A stretch of DNA of 64,000 nt. Source: Trichuris trichiura (taxonomy: Eukaryota; Nematoda; Enoplea; Trichinellida; Trichuridae). Below are positions 52,394 to 63,267 of the stretch, in pieces. The position numbers and the translations under genes are program-made. The notes beneath the pieces are model-generated. The model searched no databases and was not told the origin of the DNA. It worked only from the letters and a program-made list of their open reading frames with translations. The stretch is taken from positions 1 to 64,000 of the forward strand of contig JBAJFE010000001.1 in the NCBI GenBank assembly GCA_037903355.1, given 5' to 3'. How positions within the stretch are numbered: position 1 is the stretch's first letter; each line of letters starts with the position of its first letter.

Positions 52394-55300
52394 ATGAGCA
52401 GCGGTGAGTTTTAGAGATTAACTTCTTGATGTTCATTTAATTGAATGGTATGCCTTCAGAACTTGAAAGCTTCGTTTCTAAGCCTAAAAAATCGAAGGGT
52501 AAACGCAGTGCGACCAAGAAGCAGTGCAAGCTGTGTGAAGTTGAATTTAACAGCAGCCGCAGTTTTCATGATCACTTGCGGGGCATTCATGGCGTGGCGA
52601 AACCATACGTTTGCCATGTCTGTACAAAATGTTTCCCATATGCTTCCTCGTTATACAATCACTTGAAGATCCACTCGCCTGATCGTCCTTTTATCTGTAA
52701 ACTTTGCGGGTCTACGTTTCGCTGGAAATTTTGTCTGAAGTATCATCTTCACTGCGCACATTTTAAGGTAGGTGTGATTTCTCAACTGGATTTATCGATG
52801 AATTTTTACTTTTCCTTATTAATTAAAACACATTTGTTTGCGCCAGCACTTTGAGTAAGACTTACTGTTTCAACCCAGGCTAGCCCACGCATGTGCGCAT
52901 AGACGCTGTCTCTAACAGCCGTTTCAAAGAATTGGGATTGGACATCCCTGAAACTTTTCATAATGAATTGGCTTTAATTACGGAGTCCAAGTCCTGTCGA
53001 AAAAACGTTATATTATCCGTGACTAGCTACTAAACTTCTTAGGATGTTTTTTAATGGGCAAAAAGGGGCTCTTAGTTTTTACGTTTCAGATGAAGTCGTT
53101 TTTCTGGAAGCTATCGGGATGTCGATCCCATCTTAAGAGTGCCTAAGCGCTACAGAATAAGTTTTGGCCGGAGAACTCAATATGTTACACTGAATAAGCA
53201 AGTGTAATAGGACAAACTTTGGAATTTGACGTCAAGCATTGTTATACTTGGCTATCCTATAAGCCGTATATCTGTCCAGTGTACAGCTATTTGTTTAGCT
53301 GTGCTTATGTTATTACCATCTGTTAGTATTTGAAAGAAAATGGGTTCTTTAATACTAGACGCTCAGCGAGTACTGTACGTGAAACTAAAATCAAGTTCTT
53401 CCGGTTCCATGGGCACCCCAAGCGTAAGACAAAAATTACCAGTTGGGTGCAGGACGTTTGACCGTCGTCATGTGGCCTCCACCCATTTGGCAATCTGTCT
53501 CGTTAAAGTTTGGTACGGTATTACTTTTTTCCGACCACGTAGCATGCTTTAAAGGGTTCGCAAATTTTCATAGTAAACTTTTTGTACGGTGGCACTCGTT
53601 GATAACCGACTTTTTACTGCAGTGCTTTTGGGTCCATCCTTGACCGGTCTTCATCGGTCACTCTTGATCAGAATCCGTCAAGACACTGTTTTCTTTCAAG
53701 CATTTTTTCCGGGGCATGTATCCCTCTGTGTTGCGCATTGGCAAAGCGCGTTGACGTTGAACTATTTTTGTTGAACCTATTTGTTCCTCATTAACCTTAT
53801 TTTAAGTCTCCGTCAGCCTCTCGAAGCAATCGTTTGAATGGTGGTGCGTACTCAACGGCTGTGAGCACAAAACCCGCGTTAAAAAGCAAAGTGCAAGCTT
53901 TCTATTCCAAAAATGATCCAATAGAAAACGGTGCTAAAAATGCCTTCACAAAGGTAACAGTTTAACTATTCGTCGCATGCAGTGTCCATAGCAATTGCTA
54001 ATGCCGCCCGAGCGCTGTAATTTTGTTGCATCCAAAGATGCTTTCTTAGGCTGATACTGCCAAGCTTATAACTGGATTTTTGCAATGCAATTTTTACTAT
54101 TTTGGTAATATCCAAGACATGTTTGATAGTTTCTGAATTCATTGTAAGTGATTTACCTAACGTTTCTACATTAACCCTTATATTAACAATTTTTGTATCA
54201 AGCGTTGATTGTTAATCTGTTGGTGTTTTCACCTGATTGCGTGTTGGGTTTAGGAAGCTTATTTTCTTCTATCACAGTAAGGCAAAAGAGTAACTTTTAT
54301 CTGCACTGGGAAGCGGAGGCGTGTATGACATCTTGCTCAAATAATCGCTTAATGGCGTTTGCGTGTAGATGAACAACAGTAGATGGGAAACGGGTTGTTG
54401 AGTATTGTTTGTCTGAAGAGTAAACGCGCTCACGGCAAACCCACAATCCCATCGTAGGAATGTCGGCAACGCCCTGCGTAGCGTAAAAGGATACTGTTAA
54501 ATACATCTTGAGGACTGGGTGCTTAACGGGTCGGTAGATTTTCATGATGGTAAATTCTTTATTACGGCTTTGTCTAGCCCGTCTATAATGTCTGAAACCG
54601 AAGCAAATGCCCTACCAGCGAATGGATGAGCAGATATTAAGGAAAAATTCAGAACAAAAACTTAGCAGTTTCGGAGCTCTTGGGACTAACCTTGTCCCTT
54701 CGTCAGCGATGATGGTAATGCCATTAGCGGGTTAGATAAAGCCGTAATAAAGAATTTCCCATCAGTGTTAAATACAGTAGAACCTCCATAGTTTACCACC
54801 TTGTGGTCGCCATACTATGCCTGATGCGTGCAAGAAACGAAACCTTTACTTCATGTCAAGAACAGTAACGTCAACACAAACACACGAACTGGTGAGAGTG
54901 AGTAAAACGAGCGCGTCAACAACTGACGGTAGCTAGGGTGCCCGGTGACCTTAGCGTGCAATGCGTTTCGCATACGCAGCTGGACCGGTCGCTACAACCG
55001 CTATACGTCGATCACTTCCCTAAGTTGACTGAATTTTGAGCAGTTGGTTGGTCCGCACGTTAGCAAGCGCAAAGACAATCTCTGTACGTCGACCACCCGT
55101 AAGTGGGAAGTTGACCGCTTTAGCCGTGACGTGGTATATGGACGCAATGCTAGTTTGCTCTCTGTAGGTTGACCGGTCTGTTGGATGGTCAACTTACGGA
55201 GGTTCAACTGTACATTGGTTTATGCTCATGTCCGTTCGCGTCCGTTAGTTACATGCCCCTTCTAATTTCTCTTTAAGTGCTACCTTCCTAGGTTATATAC

Positions 55301-57144
55301 ATGTGTGCTTCTTTCTTCATGCTTTGCGGTTGTTTACTTTGACTTCGAGTTAGGTAAAGGGCGTTTCTAAAAATACTATTCAAGATGTCGCATGGACACA
55401 AATTATACGTGAATGTACAATGGTGTCATTTTCAGCCTTCCAAAACGGATGGAAAAGCGAACTTGGTCACAACAAGCACCATGTCGGTAATATTTTAACT
55501 CTGCTGCATTACTTCATTATTACTTTATTGCACAGATGTAACCGTTTATTGAAAGCACAAAAAATTTACGGAGTTTTTGGGACAAGGACACGTCCCATCG
55601 TCAGCGTGGAACATATTTTATTGTACACTAACGGTTTTATGGCATGCACTTTTTTGCCTCATTTTATGTGTACAGTATCATACAGTATTATGCCATTACG
55701 TGTTATTTTTGCATCGCGGTGAAATTCACCTCATTACTATAGTTCTTATCTGTTCCACGCGTGTTTTCAACGGGAGCCGTTCAATTTTTCGAAAGTCGCT
55801 GTTTCCCGCAAGGTTACTACCGCAAATGGTCACTATCGCGAATGGTCACTAACCTGAATGGTCATTGTCCCGAATGCTACAAGCGGTTGAGATTTGCTGA
55901 CGCCAAGTTAAAGTACTACGTTCTTTCGTTAATGTGGAAACGTGGTTGCGACTAAGCTTGGGCGTCAGCTGAACATTAAGCTGAAGCTTGTAAAGTTCTT
56001 TGTTTTTCCAGCACGACTGACCTTTTAGGATAGTGACCTTTTGACCCAGCGATCTTCGGGATAATGACCTTCGGGATCTTTATTTGTTCGAGCTGTTCAT
56101 TGCTTCGTGACATCTCTTGTTGGTGGCATTACTTAGGACAGAATGGAAGAGGTCTGTGAAATTGTTTCCTCACGAAAACGCCGCGACAAGCTAAGCGTAC
56201 GAGGATACTTTTTGGTGAAAGACAAACGTTGCGGAGACAATTATTATTGGTGCTGTGAGAACAGAAAGTCGATTTCCTGCAATGGCCGAGCGGTTACTAG
56301 ACTGTCACATGGGCAACATATACTCGTAAAATTTGGTGAACATAGTCACTTACCGAATACAAATGGACCAGCGGTTTCGAAGGTAATTGAAGAAATTAAA
56401 GGGCAGGCGAGAAGTACAAGTGATCTGATCTGCCGTGGCTAATCATTCACTCCTGTAAGACTTCTGTTCATTTACGTGTAGCAACATTCTTCCCCTCATC
56501 ATTCGCCAAGCAGTAAAAGGAATTCTAGCTTTTCGGGATAACAGCCTTCGGGATAGTGACCACAGGCCGCTTCCGACATCTTGTGACTTTTCCTTTTTTT
56601 ATGTTCAACTTCGCGCGTTATTTCTGTTCATTTTTGTCCATATTGTATGTTTCATAGTTGATCTTCTGATTCACAGGTTTGGCCCGTTTGATGTATGTGT
56701 AAGGAAACTTCAAACTGCCCTCCCTACCAACGAATGGATGAGCAAATTGTTAGAGAAAATACAGAACACTTTTTGATACCGTACGTTTCGGAACTGCTCT
56801 TGTTCCGTCGTCAGCAGTATGAGGGAGTGTTCTGTATTTTCTCTAACAATTTGCTCATCCATTCGTTGGCAGGGCACTTTGAAGTTTACTTACAGATACA
56901 TCAAACAGGGCCAAACCCGTGAATCAGAAGATCAACTATGAAACAACGCAAGCCTGTTAAAAGATGTCCTGTCTTTCGAAACATATTGTATGTGTGCAAA
57001 TTTCATACTTTATTTCATTTTAATATCTCATCACTACGTTCCTCCGCCGGGGCATCAATTGTTTCGCTCAATTTTAGCACGCCCAAAGACTATGGGTTCA
57101 GATGAAGTTCGGAACTTTTGTTTGCAATCCAGTACACACACAGT

Positions 57145-57222
<78 letters not shown>

Positions 57223-60200
57223 CATACATACATACACACACATACACACCGTGTTTCCCTCATAATAAGACCTCGTCTTATATTTATTTTGCTTTCAAAA
57301 AACATGGCAGAGCTTGTTTTCCGGGGTGGTGTATTATGATTTCAAGTACCACGCTCTACACTTGTTCATTTATTTATGTGCAGAAGCCCTTACGAAGTGT
57401 AAATGTAAAGGAAGAAAAATGTCGAAACACCTAGAAGAAGAACCATGAATGTAAGGCTAGAAAAATGTTGAAATAGCTACGTTTATTCGAACGGAGTCAT
57501 GTCATCATTTTCTGGGACGTCTTCATAAATCTCCAAATTCTGAGTTCCGGCCTGAATTTCACGCGACTCTAATTCTTGTAGGACCATTAAGCCCAACCTC
57601 TCATGTCTTGCAATAGAGCTCTCCTTGAACGAGCATTTCTTGTCCAAGTAGCCTGCTCGTAGTGCATTGGCAACACAGCTAACTGTCAGTGATTTTGTCC
57701 CATGAGTTCTTCACCCAAGTCACAACGTCTTGCAACCTGGGCTTCATAAAATTTCCATGCTGATTTCTCTTTATTTTATTTTCAATGTAGTAATTGATTT
57801 CACTCGGCAAATTGTCTTTGAATGGCTTGTTTATTCCAATATCAAGAGTCTGGAGGTAGGCAGCCTTTCCTGCGGGAATCAATACCTGATCTATTTTTCT
57901 CTCTGAAAGGAAGTTCTTCATTTCTTTAGAGCGGTGAATGCTGGCTGAATCCCAGGCTATCACTCCTTTTTGGCCACCTCGCAAAATAAGTGGCAGCACT
58001 AAATCAACCCACTTCCTTATAACTGAGTGTGTGCACCAGGCTTTTTCGGTTTGAAGAACATAAATACCTGAAATGCACTCAATTTCGTTTTTCTTTTCCT
58101 TCGTAATGATTAGAGGAGGGACTTTCCGTCCAAACGAATTGCCAGAATGCAGGTGATACGAGCACTTTCATAACCAATAGAAGGAATGTAGATTAACGAG
58201 GCTCCCCTACGGTCAATTGTTGTTAGAAATCTTTGGCCCATAAACATTGCAGTTTCATCCATAGCAATCATATTGGACAGTTGGCATTTAGAAGAATGGA
58301 TTCTGTCAACAAAGGACTTGAACTCGAATGCACGTTTAATAACTTCATTATCTTTAAGCTTGAACAGTCGCTTGTCGATCTCCTTAGTGGCAGTTCATGT
58401 CCCTGAAAAAAACTGTCCAGTCAGTGTTGTGGCGTGTTGAATTTTTCTGTGGATATCTCCTAGTACGATGCCATTGCAAGAGCAAATGCCTGAACGCCAG
58501 ACTTGCGCGCAATGAAAGCTTGTGCTCTCTTTCCGCAACCTATTCACAAATGATGTTTTCAAGCTCAGAAAAAATGGCTGCCGACCTGATCCACACTTAT
58601 GCTTTGCATTTCCCTCGTCCATCTTATCACAAAGTTGATCGCACTGTGCTCGTCATTTTCGAACCATTTGGTGATCGGACTTTTTCTCTTTGCAAAAAGC
58701 CGTCAGATTCTTGCCCTAAGAGTGCTCTGTACGATTGCTTTCTTGGGGTTTTTTCTCGCTCGTTCCCCCCGCAAGTGGTGGCAGCAACTTCAAAGGAGAT
58801 CAAGTGGGTACTGTACGTCTGCCGGCCGTCCTGTCCTGCCGTAGCCGTAGCCTAAGCCTACACGTATGGTGTGATGGTCCATTGTCCAGTGCTCAGTGAT
58901 CTGCAGTAAGACGTCCCTTTCGTTGTTTCGCTGATCCGTGTTATCGTCGCGCATTACCCCTTGACATTGCCGTCTGCTATTGCGGGGGGGGGGGGCGAGC
59001 GAGAAAAGATCCCTTTCTTGTACTCGACACTGTAACTCTTCCTTGTTGCACTTTTGCACCAACAGAATTGCACTTTTGCACCAACTTGTTGCACACAAAA
59101 TTGCAAAAACGAGTAAGAGAATTCGTTCGGACGGACTGCGTGAAAGATCACTACAAATGCAGATGTACCAAAGCACTTTATTTACTCGTAAACTCTACGG
59201 TACAGTAATTTTACCATCCACAAGCTGTATATTTTGTGATGCCATACGCCTGTCACAGTTTTCAACGGATTTGCTAAATATGCCTCTCTGGAGGACGATC
59301 ACAACTAGGCCTTATACTCAGGAGGGCCTATATTAACGAGCACCCTAGAAGTAGTGCTATGGCCTATTTTCAGCGAGGTCTTATGATTGGGGAAACACGG
59401 TTTCAAACGGTATGTTTTCTTGCCCGTTGATGGATTCTGAAATTAAACCGAAGCAAATGCCCTACCAACGGATAGATGAGCAATTATTAAGGAAAAAATG
59501 GTGACTAACCGTGACCATTACCACCATCGCTGACGACAGGACAAGGTTAGTCCCGAAAGCTCCGAACTGTTTTAAGTACTTGTTCTGTATTTTTTCCTTA
59601 ATAATTGCTCATCCATCCGTTGGTAGGGCATTTGCTTCGGTTTAATTTCAGAATCCATCAACGGCCAAGAAAACATACCGTTTGAAGTAGTGATGAAAAT
59701 CCATTGCCCCGTTAAGAAGCACCCCGTCTTCAAGATTATATATATACAGGAAATAAATAAAGGTGCACTTTGATGCACATTATATATATATATATATATA
59801 TATATAGATAGATAGATAGATAGATAGATATAATGTGCATCATATATATATAGATATAATGTGCATCAAAGTGCACCTTTATTTATTTCCTGTAAGCGTG
59901 CATTGTTTTTTTACTTTACGATAACTTGCAGTTGTATCCTATCAATTTATTTTGTCTTTGCATGTAGGCAGTTGGCAAACATCTGGCCAACGTCAATGGT
60001 ATTCCAAGAAAAGCGCGTATTCGGGTTTATTCCATCGACGGTACTTCTACCAACCATTTACAATTGGTGTCGAGCCCAATTGCAGAAAGAAGCAGGGCCA
60101 GCAGCGCTTCTGTTGTCGATTCGTTGCCAAGTGCAAACGGTGATTCAACCCGATCGTTTGGTATTAATCCAGCGTTGGATGCCAATAAAAAGATCAAAAT

Positions 60201-60486
60201 AGAAGTAGAGGTAGGCATTCATTCCTTTTAATGCGCATTAGCAGCGCGTACTGTGTTTTATTTGACCGAAGTGGAGCGTTCCTCTTTAATTTTAATTTCT
60301 CATTCTTTTCTTCAGTTTCCATCGGCTTATAAAAGCGCCCAATCCAGTAACGATCTTTGCTCATCGATGGAAATTATGAAACTAGCGTTAAGTGCCAGTG
60401 GCAAAAGTCCTTATGCAAATAATTACGGGATTGAGAACAGCGGGAAAAATGATGCTTTGTATAGGTTAAGGAAGGGTTTTTGCTGA
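52394..60486 (+). CDS. C2H2 zinc-finger protein (4 exons, one giant intron)
   Basis: Exon 1 is a 10-nt coding start (52394-52403). A 56-bp intron leads in phase to exon 2 (52460-52767). Exon 2 has three C2H2 fingers: CKLCEVEFNSSRSFHDH, CHVCTKCFPYASSLYNH and CKLCGSTFRWKFCLKYH. It ends at the strong donor AAG-GTAGGT in phase 0. Exons 3 (59968-60210) and 4 (60316-60486) have good acceptors, match phase 0 and encode a Ser-rich C-terminus (IPRKARIRVYSIDG, SRASSASVVDSL, SAYKSAQSSNDLCSSMEIM). The joined product is 243 residues. Joining exons 2 and 3 across 7.2 kb is inference; phase and the lack of another gene support it. A nuclear DNA-binding role is likely. If exons 3-4 belong elsewhere, exon 2 would need another partner. 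Confidence 0.65.
53550..53690 (-). mobile_element. decayed PLE end
   Basis: TTTTTGTACGGTGGCACTCG and GGGTCCATCCTTGACCGGTC resemble a PLE tail and hammerhead on the minus strand, but the core is lost. Confidence 0.5.
54507..54765 (-). mobile_element. short PLE insert with inverted ends
   Basis: The arms share AATTCTTTATTACGGCTTT. A minus hammerhead-like core (complement of CGCTGACGAAGGGACAAGG) is at about 54690-54715. The 12-bp duplication TGTTAAATACAT is at 54495-54506. On the right its copy is split after TGTTAAATA (54766-54774) by a pogo MITE and resumes at 55213. Confidence 0.85.
54775..55210. mobile_element. pogo-type MITE, 436 bp
   Basis: The ends are CAGTAGAACCTCCATAGTT and the complement of CTTACGGAGGTTCAACTG, flanked by TA (54773-54774 and 55211-55212). 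Its right 130 bp closely match the 158-bp element at 17717. Confidence 0.88.
55340..55814. other. no gene; decayed hammerhead/PLE relic near 55.6 kb
   Basis: ACGGAGTTTTTGGGACAAGG...CGTCAGCGTGG near 55569-55610 is a mutated minus-strand PLE hammerhead region (CTGACGA kept, GAAA lost). Confidence 0.45.
55815..56565 (+). mobile_element. MULE-like element with iterated terminal motif
   Basis: The left end repeats GAATGGTCACTATC-like units three times (55822-55875). The right side carries inverted units TTCGGGATAATGACC and TTCGGGATAGTGACC (about 56053-56075 and 56530-56562). Between them lies a FLYWCH protein. Borders are approximate, and no target duplication was confirmed. Confidence 0.6.
56143..56442 (+). 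CDS. FLYWCH zinc-finger protein of the MULE-like element
   Basis: A 99-residue frame reads MEEVCEIVSSRKRRDKLSVR, GYFLVKDKRCGDNYYWCCEN and later CNGRAV and EHSHLPN. This gives the C..C..H.H ligands of a FLYWCH finger. FLYWCH domains are common as the DNA-binding part of Mutator-like transposases. The MULE catalytic domain is missing, so this is a deletion derivative. Confidence 0.75.
   Translation: MEEVCEIVSSRKRRDKLSVRGYFLVKDKRCGDNYYWCCENRKSISCNGRAVTRLSHGQHILVKFGEHSHLPNTNGPAVSKVIEEIKGQARSTSDLICRG
56651..56981. mobile_element. palindromic PLE-E-type insert
   Basis: The arms share AACTTCAAA, CAACGAATGGATGAGCAAAT and AGAGAAAATACAGAACAC. A hammerhead core on the minus strand is at 56780-56818. 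Target duplication CATATTGTATGT, 12 bp, lies at 56639-56650 and 56982-56993. The tail AAGCCTGTTAAAAGA at the right equals the end of PLE-E. Confidence 0.92.
56780..56818 (-). ncRNA. hammerhead-ribozyme core
   Basis: Minus strand: CTGACGA, stem II CGGAAC/GTTCCG around AAGAGCA, then GAAA. Confidence 0.75.
57144..57248. repeat. (TA)n microsatellite with ACATAC/ACAC edge
   Basis: About 70 bp of alternating TA, then ACATACATAC and ACACACATAC. It directly abuts the left end of the Tc2-like element. Confidence 0.95.
57484..58600 (-). pseudogene. Tc2-like (pogo) DDE transposase, degenerate
   Basis: Read on the minus strand: IAMDETAMFMGQRFLTTIDR (first Asp), SARITCILAI, then GVIAWDSASIHRSKEM (second Asp) and LIPAGKAAYLQTLDIGINKP (third Asp). 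The C-terminal part EIYEDVPENDDMTPFE ends at a TAA (57486-57484). Several frameshifts and stops lie between these blocks. The longest clean block is 57679-57999. Confidence 0.85.
58746..59012. mobile_element. non-autonomous transposon with 8-bp target duplication, 267 bp
   Basis: The ends are GGGTTTTTTCTCGCTCG and the complement of CGAGCGAGAAAAGATCC. The duplication CTTTCTTG lies at 58738-58745 and 59013-59020. The subterminal GGCAGCAACTTCAAAGGAG is shared with the 793-bp element at 22721-23513, so both belong to one family. A run of about 13 G lies near the right end. Confidence 0.85.
59401..59740. mobile_element. PLE-F-type insert with inverted ends
   Basis: The left arm TTTCAAACGGTATGTTTTCT pairs with the complement at about 59670-59690. 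A plus hammerhead core is at 59526-59566. It starts exactly at the outer end of the Tc2-like element. No duplication was recognised. Confidence 0.8.
59526..59566 (+). ncRNA. hammerhead-ribozyme core
   Basis: CTGACGA at 59530-59536, stem II CAGGAC/GTCCCG around AAGGTTA, GAAA at 59555-59558. Confidence 0.72.
59747..59892. mobile_element. TIR hairpin MITE with (TA)n and (GATA)n core
   Basis: Terminal repeats of about 45 bp (CAGGAAATAAATAAAGGTGC and its complement) lie between TA dinucleotides (59745-59746 and 59893-59894). The centre is a TA/GATA microsatellite. It sits 75 bp before zinc-finger exon 3. Confidence 0.88.
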
Positions 60487-60489
60487 TTA

Positions 60490-61180
60490 TGTACCACGAA
60501 CAGTATCTCCAGCTAGTATCCTTAATCCTAGCAGAAAGATCAAGTGTAAACACTGGCCACGTGAAATTGCTCTTTGTTGGTTGCCCATATACCAGTGAAA
60601 TAGTTCCGTGTGGCATGCTTCCGCTGTTGGTCACAGAAACTGGACACCCTCAGAGCTAATCTTATACGATGGGGCCGGCGGACAGACAGTTTATTTGGTA
60701 GGTAAAGCGAAAACTACAGGCAGTCAGTGACAGAGGTCTTGCGGCCCAGCGTGTGGCATTCGCCCATTCGACCTATTCGCCAAAGAGCTGGTTGGTCACA
60801 TGAAGATTCAATCTCAATTATCGTACATTACGGTGTATAAGAACACCTCCGTACCGACTTAATGAATGGTGAGGATTAGCTCAGTTACGGTGACGCTGAT
60901 TGCTCAAGTCTAGGTCAATCCTGATTAGTCAGCTTCCTGTGAATGCTAATTGTCCATTCAATTGAAGCTGTCTTGCCTTAACTTGAACGCGAAAACTGAT
61001 CAGCTGCCAATTAGCGCTTGTTGTACAGCACTGCAAAGGCTATGAAAAATTAATCGTATTGAACAAGTTTATTGGACTTCTATAACAACTGTTGCACGTC
61101 AAACACAGGTGATTAGATTGTAGAAGCGGACAGACGAGCTGCATGAAACGGAGAACGTTAATAGTAGGAGACAAAACAGT
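60490..61180. other. no gene seen
   Basis: 3' flank of the zinc-finger gene and probably the 3' end of the minus-strand Tigger-like copy. Its terminal repeat was not identified. Confidence 0.4.
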
Positions 61181-61183
61181 TAA

Positions 61184-62486
61184 CTAGGCGCCGTCTTCGT
61201 CAGTGTCTGGCAGTCCATCGTCTTCTGTGTCGTCCAACAGGGAGAGATTGAGCACTTTCGAAAAGACTTCAAAACGGCTTCCGTCTTTACCCATGCCTTT
61301 ATTACGATCTGGCACAGCAAATTGACCGATGGTGGTCACATTTGTCCGCCGGCTGTGTAGTTCTTCTGCCCATTCTCCATCCATTCTTTCCATTCTTCTC
61401 GCATGTAGTCTTTAGTTGGCTTATTAATACATACGTCCAGCGGTTGCAGAACTGATGGAAACCAACCGGGGATTACGGCTGCTTCTATTTTACACTTCTT
61501 TAAATGTGATTTTATTCTTTCTGCTACGTAACTTCTGAATGAAATCCACACCAGTGAGCTTCTGTTGTTTCTTTGCCTAGGCCTTTTTCTCCAGATGTTG
61601 TCAGTCCACAATCTCACACCCTGTTCATCCATCCAGCCGTTCTCATGAAAGTCGGCAAAGGCGCCAGAAGGAAAATCTTCCTTTGGCCTTCTTTTCCCCT
61701 TAAATATGACCATGGGTTTCAGCTTCATTCGGCTAGCTAGGCACGACAGCACCACCGTGAAGTGAGCTCTTTCTTGGCCAGTGCTGTTCACTACAATAGA
61801 TTTTGTGTCTTTACTGTCCACGGTTCTATTCTCAATCATATCGAAAAATATTGGCGTCTCATCCATGTTACCGATGTTGCCCAACGGAAACTCATTTTTC
61901 CTTGTCAGATTTGTGACATGCCTAGAAGTACAATTTCCAGAGATAAAGTAGCTTCATTTCTTCTGTGAAACACGGCTTCGACTTTTGCTTATTTGGAGAT
62001 TGCACGGTACGCTTCTTCAAAAAAGGTACGTGTAAACTTACCGCCGGAAGTCACGCAGCTTGTCCAAATCCAAAGGCTTTTTCTGTGCAATCTTCGTCTT
62101 CTATCTCACGACGAGGTCCTTCTTTTTCATGAAACGGCTGTACCATTCCGTCGTTGCGGTAAAGCCATAGGATAAGGATGGGTTGTAATGGGCTCAGCTC
62201 ATCGCTTAATCTCTCCTGTCTTTCCTTGTGATGATACGACCGCTCTGTCGCTGTTCTCGTACCTATTCTGCCAAACTGTTCTGTCTTGTTCGGGCCAGTA
62301 GGCGATGCCTGAGCGTCTTGCGCGTTGTTTCTTCGGCATCTTCTTCAGGGCCACTTCGTGTTTCCTCCAATCGATCACCATTTTCCAGGTAACGCCATAC
62401 TTCCTGGCCACCTGTGCATTGTTGCTTTCTTCTGCCATCTTGATGACTTCCAACTTGAACCCTGTTTTGTGGTTTCTCCTCGTCAT
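61184..62486 (-). pseudogene. Tigger-like transposase, copy L, broken
   Basis: The N-terminus reads HKTGFKLEVIKMAEESNNAQ, VARKYGVTWKMVIDWRKHE and ARRSGIAYWPE, then shifts frame near 62280. The catalytic part resumes at about 61884: GNMDETPIFFDM (first Asp), HFTVVLSC and VIFKGKRRPKEDFP. The block LVWISFRSYVAERIKSHLKK has Ile where relatives have the second catalytic Asp (VWDSFR). The third, QPLDVCINKP, is kept. The C-terminal tail is acidic (DTEDDGLPDTDEDGA). Confidence 0.88.
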
Positions 62487-62547
62487 AAATCAGTGACGGA
62501 ATGCACTAAGTAAAGCTGAAAAATTCCTTCGGTAAGGAAACTTCTTC

Positions 62548-62648
62548 AAAATGTGATGTTTTTGTACGGGACTATATGTTTTCATATTGAAATGTCTTTA
62601 TTACGGATCATGTGTCACGGGACGCAATCCGTAATAAAAACATTTCAA
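62548..62648. mobile_element. 101-bp PLE fragment inserted in copy L
   Basis: It contains the PLE tail TACGGGACTATATGTTTTCAT and a small inverted repeat (GAAATGTCTTTATTACGGA and its near-complement). Target duplication TAAGGAAACTTCTTC, 15 bp, lies at 62533-62547 and 62649-62663. The other palindrome arm has the uninterrupted site. Confidence 0.93.
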
Positions 62649-63045
62649 TAAGGAAACTTCTTCTTCGTTAGTCACATGGTTTCTTCAGTTGCTACTAAAA
62701 GCGCGATACAGAGCGCCACGCGATACGCAGAGACAATTTTCGATGAAACTGAAGAAAACAAGTGTGTTCAAACTGTCGCAGTACGTCGCTGTTACGTACG
62801 AACCAACGAAGCACAGTGGTCCGAAGGAAAAGCTTCATCCCATTTCAAATGACGAAGCTTAGGTAGCACCGCCTTGTACTTTTCACAAACACGAAGCGAG
62901 TACAGACGCAAACTGTTCAACGTTTCGGTGAAAGAAAGAGTCACTTCATGCTCATCGGTTATCATCAGCTAACATGTCGCGTTACGCTTGTTTATCTGAT
63001 GCAGCAAAGGATGGGAAATCACAGCTCTTGAAGTTCGATGATAAC

Positions 63046-63267
63046 GCTGCCTGACCTCCATCGATGGTAACTATAAGTTCAGTCGATGAGAACTGTGCGC
63101 CTGCTCAGAACTGAGCTTTTAGTTATCTTCGATGGAGGCTACGCAGCTTTATCATCGAACTTCAATAGCCATTCTGCATCCTTACAGACGCAGGAGCATA
63201 AACCGATTGACAGTGAGACTGTCATCAATTGAATTTACAGTTTTCGTCGGTGGATTTCACGCACCGT
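63046..63267. other. spacer of the 62-64 kb palindrome with a smaller internal hairpin
   Basis: CATCGATGGTAACTATAA near 63060 pairs imperfectly with TTAGTTATCTTCGATGGAGG near 63120. GAAGTTCGATGATAACGCTG near 63030 pairs with CAGCTTTATCATCGAACTTC near 63145. Confidence 0.65.

Larger units (their letters stand above)
57249..59400 (-). mobile_element. Tc2-like pogo transposon
   Basis: The terminal repeats are CCGTGTTTCCCTCATAATAAG at 57249 and the complement of CTTATGATTGGGGAAACACGG ending at 59400. The transposase is on the minus strand. A 267-bp MITE is nested at 58746-59012. The flanking TA is not preserved. Confidence 0.9.
52768..59967 (+). other. 7.2-kb third intron of the zinc-finger gene, filled with transposons
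   Basis: In order it holds a decayed PLE end (53550-53690), a PLE insert, a pogo MITE, a MULE-like element, a PLE palindrome, a (TA)n tract, a Tc2-like element with a nested MITE, another PLE insert and a TIR hairpin MITE. The other introns of this gene are 56 and 105 bp. Confidence 0.6.
61184..63045 (-). mobile_element. Tigger-like transposon copy L, left arm of a large palindrome
   Basis: The minus-strand transposase is at 61184-62486. Its 5' non-coding region extends right to about 63045. From about 62200 to 63045 it is a near-identical inverted copy of 63268-64000. The outer (3') terminal repeat is not identified. A PLE fragment is nested at 62548-62648. Confidence 0.82.

Noticed and set aside
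55820..55880. Short tandem units that could suggest a CRISPR-like array
   Set aside because: Only three imperfect units without spacers of equal length, in a eukaryotic genome; they belong to a MULE-type terminal repeat.
57055..57434. ORFs with Tyr-Ile runs
   Set aside because: They are translations of the (TA)n microsatellite.
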